A DNA stretch of 64,000 bases from Bugula neritina (lineage: Eukaryota > Bryozoa > Gymnolaemata > Cheilostomatida > Bugulidae), in assembly GCA_964035545.1 (NCBI GenBank), contig OZ037768.1, forward strand, positions 9,787,241 through 9,851,240, given 5' to 3'. A model generated the notes under the pieces. It saw nothing but the letters and a program-made list of their open reading frames with translations. It did no database searches and was not told the origin of the DNA. Shown one piece after another: positions 62,901 to 64,000 of the stretch. Within the stretch, counting starts at the first letter, position 1. Every line of letters starts with the position of its first letter. Position numbers and translations under genes: made by a program.

Positions 62901-63924
62901 TGCAACTGTGTGAATATAGGACAGTGGGAGAAGAGTATAGCAAATACTTGTTTGTCTGCTGGGACTTTGCGGAAATGCTTATCACATTCTCTATATGAAA
63001 ACAAAAAGTGCTACTCTTGTATGTTTTTATTAAAACTCACTGTAGTTGCTCAATTGCTTTTTTAAATCCATTCACTGCAGTGCTGACAAAGTTTGAATTT
63101 AAATCTCAACACTTGTTGTTCAATAAAGATCCTTCTTCTCATATCCTTTCATAGTTTGTGTTTTGTAGCAGAAAATTAGAGAAATTTCTCTCAGCTTCCA
63201 TCTTTCTCTACTAAAAATGTTTTAAACCTCTACCAGTTTGACTGAATACTGTTACTTATATGAATTTACCAGTTTAACAGCATGCTGTATAAATATATGC
63301 CGTCGTGTTAACTTGCAGTCAACAGTCAGCCACCCCCCTGACTGGCGTGCCTCACTAATCCAGGCGATTCACCAGGTATTTGTCCAGGAGAGAGAACTGT
63401 ACCTGCAGGAGTTGAGGACGTTCGTAGCGGCTAGAGGGGACCTCCAGCCTAACGAGGCCGAGAGAATGGAGTCTAGACTACGATCACTGGTATGTGAGTT
63501 TTGGGGGGTCTTGTGTGTTACTAGTATTAAGTGGAATTAATGTAACAGTAGCAACTTTTTTATGTTGCTACTAGTGTAATGGATTTCTCAGTTTAGAATT
63601 AGCGTTTAGGTTTGACTACATGTCCACTCACACCTGTTTACATGTCCACTCACACCTGTCTACATTTCCACTCACACCTGTCTGCATGTCCACCCAAACC
63701 TGTCTACATGTCCACCCACACCTGTCTACACGCTCTTCACTCTATGATTTTGCTGCTGTAGTCCTCGAGACAAGAGTCCAGTTTAGACGAACTGTTTCGC
63801 ACAGACAGACAATCACTACTAGACGAAATAGCTGAGCATAGATCTCTTCTGAACAAAATGAAGGAGGATGTTCTACAGATATGCACACAGCTAGAGAAAT
63901 CTAAAGCAGATGCTAAGCAAGAAG
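18484..63924 (+). CDS. AKAP9: Giant coiled-coil scaffold, AKAP9/AKAP450-pericentrin family (5' part; continues past the right edge)
   Basis: Scaffold expected at the centrosome/Golgi, where vertebrate AKAP9 anchors kinases and gamma-tubulin complexes. I trace 63 exons keeping phase, 14,311 coding nt, about 4,770 residues, almost all heptad coiled coil. Assignment rests on regions resembling AKAP9 in the same order: an N terminus of the type AAYRKSKKPKAS (AKAP9: AQFRQRK); AVAQRDQALQQL; AKEEIISLQQTLAAQEQALL; LRDMLDEQFGQNMMAMKESM; NQKLLELLSNNVETHRSLE; LQEVVDMLLSRIENVNAELE; and near the right edge DWRASLIQAIHQVFVQEREL and TDRQSLLDEIAEHRSLL. The last exon in view ends at 63924 in phase 1, so the gene continues. 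The PACT domain is not in the window. Some similarity is generic coiled coil, but short ordered motifs outside repeats support orthology. Pericentrin itself is the main alternative. Kinase-anchoring helices were not assigned. Confidence 0.88.
18600..19030. repeat. Cryptically simple region in intron 1 of the AKAP9-like gene
   Basis: The stretch is built from scrambled short words on both strands (GTGACT, AGTGTAA, TTAGAGTTAG, ACTGTGACTGTGAG). There is no fixed period. It may be a decayed satellite or a site of repeated slippage. It differs sharply from the plain AT-rich DNA that follows. Confidence 0.5.
19031..20872. other. Remainder of intron 1 of the AKAP9-like gene
   Basis: AT-rich intron, 1.8 kb, with many ATT/TAAT runs. 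No exon, known repeat or RNA gene recognised. First introns often hold enhancers, but nothing specific can be read here. Confidence 0.5.
24484..24980. mobile_element. hAT-like non-autonomous element rich in AATTACA repeats
   Basis: The ends CAGGGTTGGGGT (left, from about 24485) and ACCCCAACCCTG (right, to 24980) are exact inverse copies of 12 bp. Flanks GTTTCCA and GTTCCCA look like a target duplication of 7-8 bp with one change. CAG-G termini and an 8-bp-class duplication suggest the hAT superfamily. Both arms are filled with AATTACA/TGTAATT tandem words on either side of a unique core (about 24630-24780). No transposase. It sits in intron 8 of the AKAP9-like gene. Confidence 0.72.
26320..28755 (+). 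CDS. AKAP9: AKAP9-like gene, exon 13 (2,436 nt, 812 codons)
   Basis: A single long exon between TTGCAG (acceptor, ending 26319) and GTAAGA (donor, 28756), phase 0 at both ends. It encodes residues 563-1374, unbroken coiled coil. Two internal tandem duplications are visible in the protein: three copies with a 46-residue period starting at 26710, and two copies with a 49-residue period starting at 27571. Most other exons of this gene are 50-300 nt, so the size stands out. Confidence 0.93.
26710..27123 (+). repeat. In-frame tandem repeat, 3 x 138 bp
   Basis: Three copies start at 26710, 26848 and 26986 with VKQEKDSLQLEVDEL, VKQERDNLQSELDGL and VKLENKNLQSEFDRL. Each runs to a segment of the form AQVEDIQCKSKE, QFEDAQHTANE or QVEDIQCSARD. 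The exact 138-bp spacing shows DNA-level duplication inside the exon; the copies have diverged, so it is old. Confidence 0.88.
27571..27864 (+). repeat. In-frame tandem repeat, 2 x 147 bp
   Basis: Two copies spaced 147 bp (27571 and 27718) start AYEQVSNQHEETSNEL and AYELLSSQQTDISNHL. They carry SKLLEEKASQLEKVT and SKQLDEKSSELENAL in matching places. The 49-residue period equals seven heptads, so the coiled-coil register is kept. Confidence 0.82.
28861..32812 (+). CDS. AKAP9: AKAP9-like gene, exons 14-19
   Basis: Exons: 28861-29006, 29140-29269, 29615-29812, 30299-30451, 30830-30943, 31142-32812. The last is another large exon (1,671 nt, 557 codons, residues 1622-2178). All are coiled coil. 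Exon 19 contains a Pro/Ser/His-bearing break (HEVIVQSHSTPVHARSNLSR) that probably separates two rods. Phase is kept at every join. Confidence 0.9.
32813..34431. other. Intron 19 of the AKAP9-like gene
   Basis: 1.6-kb AT-rich intron. No coding exon with coiled-coil character, no recognised repeat family. Confidence 0.55.
34432..38125 (+). CDS. AKAP9: AKAP9-like gene, exons 20-29
   Basis: Exons: 34432-34584, 34695-34802, 34919-35153, 35419-35498, 35606-35861, 36136-36276, 36570-36714, 37261-37429, 37550-37666, 38015-38125. They encode coiled coil broken by a non-helical stretch at exons 26-27 (QGNSPRGAYSKPYHTGDS, then EGSPPRMSLGD). Exon 26 needs a weak donor, GTCGGT at 36715, to stay in phase; the sequence made (LESSEGSPPRMSL) is smooth. 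The intron before exon 20 is 1.6 kb (32813-34431) and I found no convincing extra exon in it. Confidence 0.85.
36388..36538. repeat. Degenerate direct duplication of about 75 bp in intron 25
   Basis: Two copies each start CAGCTGTAGAC and share ATTACTTTA/ATAAACTATGTTTC-type sequence in order. The second copy ends close to the splice acceptor of exon 26. Similarity is only moderate. Confidence 0.4.
37760..37929 (-). repeat. tRNA-derived SINE, copy 2
   Basis: Minus strand. The head AGGAGCAGCAGCGGTCTAGT, a B-box-like segment and the body GGCCATTGGTGAGGTCAAGA then AGGGCATTCGGTTATAATTG match copy 1 at 1240-1460. The distal end is set only approximately, from a shared ATCCCTGATGAAA/ACCCCTGATAA-like stretch. 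It lies in intron 28 of the AKAP9-like gene. Confidence 0.78.
38180..38265 (-). repeat. tRNA-derived SINE, copy 3 (rearranged head)
   Basis: Minus strand. It begins GGGAGCAGCTGTGGTCTAAT like copy 1, but runs at once into GGTTCGAGCACAGGCC. The A-box to B-box spacing has collapsed, and the conserved body is missing. It is therefore a deleted or chimeric copy, in intron 29 of the AKAP9-like gene. Confidence 0.65.
38330..43672 (+). CDS. AKAP9: AKAP9-like gene, exons 30-39
   Basis: Exons: 38330-38623, 38818-38913, 39261-39312, 39581-39758, 40004-40118, 40397-40555, 40880-40952, 41316-41363, 42128-42567, 43487-43672. All GT-AG and in phase. Coiled coil throughout; exon 38 (440 nt) has a run of short charged repeats (REAWEAEREAHEAEVQAL). 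Exons 32 (52 nt) and 37 (48 nt) are very short and would be easy to miss in automatic annotation. Confidence 0.86.
41684..41835. repeat. Minisatellite, about 42-bp unit, three and a half copies
   Basis: Units begin TATACTCTAAGTATATTAG (or TATACTCTACAGTATATTAC) and end ATGTACATATATACATATTA. They lie in intron 37 of the AKAP9-like gene. The TACATATATACATAT part is self-complementary. Confidence 0.85.
42568..43486. other. Intron 38 of the AKAP9-like gene
   Basis: AT-rich, 919 bp, no recognised feature. The longer introns 43673-44617, 46352-47372 and 48215-48953 are likewise without a feature I can name. Confidence 0.5.
44618..51806 (+). CDS. AKAP9: AKAP9-like gene, exons 40-53
   Basis: Exons: 44618-44724, 45434-45606, 45839-46057, 46204-46351, 47373-47476, 47657-47869, 48182-48214, 48954-49048, 49277-49414, 49563-49682, 49887-50084, 50460-50651, 51126-51317, 51654-51806. 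Exon 41 ends at a GC donor (GCAAGT at 45607), the only choice I found that keeps phase. Exon 42 is a non-coiled segment with a GGASN/GGASS repeat and an acidic end. Exons 41 and 43 closely resemble the AKAP9 region around NNRLLKILLEVV and LQAAVEKLLEAI, a useful anchor for orthology. Exon 46 is a 33-nt microexon (about 11 residues). Confidence 0.84.
45607..45838 (+). other. Non-canonical GC-AG intron
   Basis: The donor is G|GCAAGT at 45607 and the acceptor TTTCAG ends at 45838. Using GC keeps phase and makes STAVDGNVGGASN across the join. The nearby GT (GTGTTT at 45611) would put the next exon out of frame and into an early stop. GC-AG introns are a known minor class with otherwise strong donors, as here. 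Confidence 0.75.
51822..56751 (+). repeat. 4.9-kb intronic satellite array, 16-bp unit
   Basis: Basic unit TACCATAGTAAGTACA (16 bp). Variants are GCAAGTACA, GTAATTACA, GTAACACA (15-bp unit) and GTAAGTAACACA (19-bp unit). Variants recur in blocks; the GCAAGTAC doublet reappears at a spacing of 323 bp twice (53789 to 54112, 54369 to 54692), showing a higher-order repeat. By length there are about 300 units. Only the first few units at the left edge are diverged (CATATCATAG, CATATCGTAG). The array starts about 15 bases after the donor of exon 53 and fills almost the whole 5.2-kb intron. It carries no stop codon in any minus-strand frame, so long open frames there are an artefact. Confidence 0.97.
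56837..56926 (+). repeat. (GGCT)n microsatellite
   Basis: About 22 uninterrupted GGCT units lie in the same intron as the satellite, about 80 bases upstream of the acceptor of exon 54. GGCT repeats are GC-rich, in contrast with the AT-rich array beside them. Confidence 0.95.
57008..63924 (+). CDS. AKAP9: AKAP9-like gene, exons 54-63 (runs off the right edge)
   Basis: Exons: 57008-57508, 58100-58225, 58564-58677, 59203-60114, 60280-60355, 61221-61352, 61459-61619, 62713-62892, 63319-63489, 63762-63924. Exon 57 (912 nt) is mostly coiled coil with a break around GNNTSGWGSLLQTTI. Exons 62-63 carry the segment most like vertebrate AKAP9: DWRASLIQAIHQVFVQEREL and TDRQSLLDEIAEHRSLLNKM. Exon 63 ends in phase 1 with donor GTTTGT at 63925; the next exon is outside the window. 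Confidence 0.88.
62611..62702 (+). repeat. Minisatellite, 21-bp unit, next to the exon 61 acceptor
   Basis: Four copies of ACTATACCTGTACACACCTG plus T, and a partial fifth, end about 10 bases before the acceptor AG (62711-62712). The repeat itself makes up the normal branch-point and pyrimidine-tract zone. Confidence 0.93.
63617..63726 (+). repeat. Minisatellite, 22-bp unit, near the exon 63 acceptor
   Basis: Five copies of TACATGTCCACTCACACCTG plus two bases end about 35 bases before the acceptor at 63761. It shares CACACCTGT with the 21-bp minisatellite two introns earlier. Confidence 0.92.
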
Positions 63925-64000
63925 GTTTGTAGAGTTTTGTTCAGTAATGCTACACAGGCCAAAGTATTGTTTAAGGCTTCCAGCTCATTAGTACGTAGAC

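Overview
This window is nuclear DNA from an animal, most likely an AT-rich invertebrate. The phylum cannot be fixed from sequence alone. The evidence is split genes with GT-AG introns of about 70 bp to 5.2 kb, metazoan-specific proteins, and a typical animal repeat load: a tRNA-derived SINE family, a LINE reverse transcriptase fragment, a Tc1-like element, other inverted-repeat elements, minisatellites and one large satellite array. No prokaryotic features, CRISPR arrays or rRNA genes were seen.

There are three protein-coding genes, all on the + strand. (1) 909-10315: a PP2C-type Ser/Thr phosphatase of the PPM1H/PPM1J/PPM1M group, nine exons, about 705 residues, with an unusual 217-residue tail rich in Ser, Thr, Asp and Glu. 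(2) 14080-16737: the mitochondrial ATP synthase gamma subunit (ATP5F1C type), six well supported exons plus one candidate first exon that would supply the import sequence. (3) 18484 to the right edge: the N-terminal part of a giant coiled-coil centrosome/Golgi scaffold of the AKAP9 (AKAP450)/pericentrin family. I trace 63 exons that keep phase throughout (14,311 coding bases, about 4,770 residues). The C-terminal PACT domain expected for the family would lie beyond the window.

Intergenic and intronic DNA carries most of the unusual structure. Gene 1 introns hold a SINE with target duplication (1240-1460), an inverted-repeat MITE with TAA duplication (2022-2446), a Tc1-like element with perfect termini but a gutted transposase (4341-5350), a G20 run (5461-5480) and another inverted-repeat element (8750-9128). 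The gene 1-gene 2 spacer holds a 5'-truncated LINE (12741-13592) and two near-perfect palindromes (13759-13942) just upstream of the ATP synthase gene. Gene 3 introns hold a hAT-like element (about 24484-24980), two more SINEs (about 37760-38265), minisatellites beside splice acceptors, and a 4.9-kb satellite (51822-56751).

The most interesting feature is that satellite. It starts about 15 bases after the 5' splice site of an AKAP9-like exon. Its 16-bp unit contains GTAAGTA in the sense orientation, which is the intronic half of a strong U1-type 5' splice site. The intron therefore carries hundreds of tandem decoy donors. No new enzymatic or defence system was recognised.

The three genes have unrelated functions (signalling phosphatase, oxidative phosphorylation, centrosome/Golgi scaffold). 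Nothing suggests joint regulation beyond sharing a strand.
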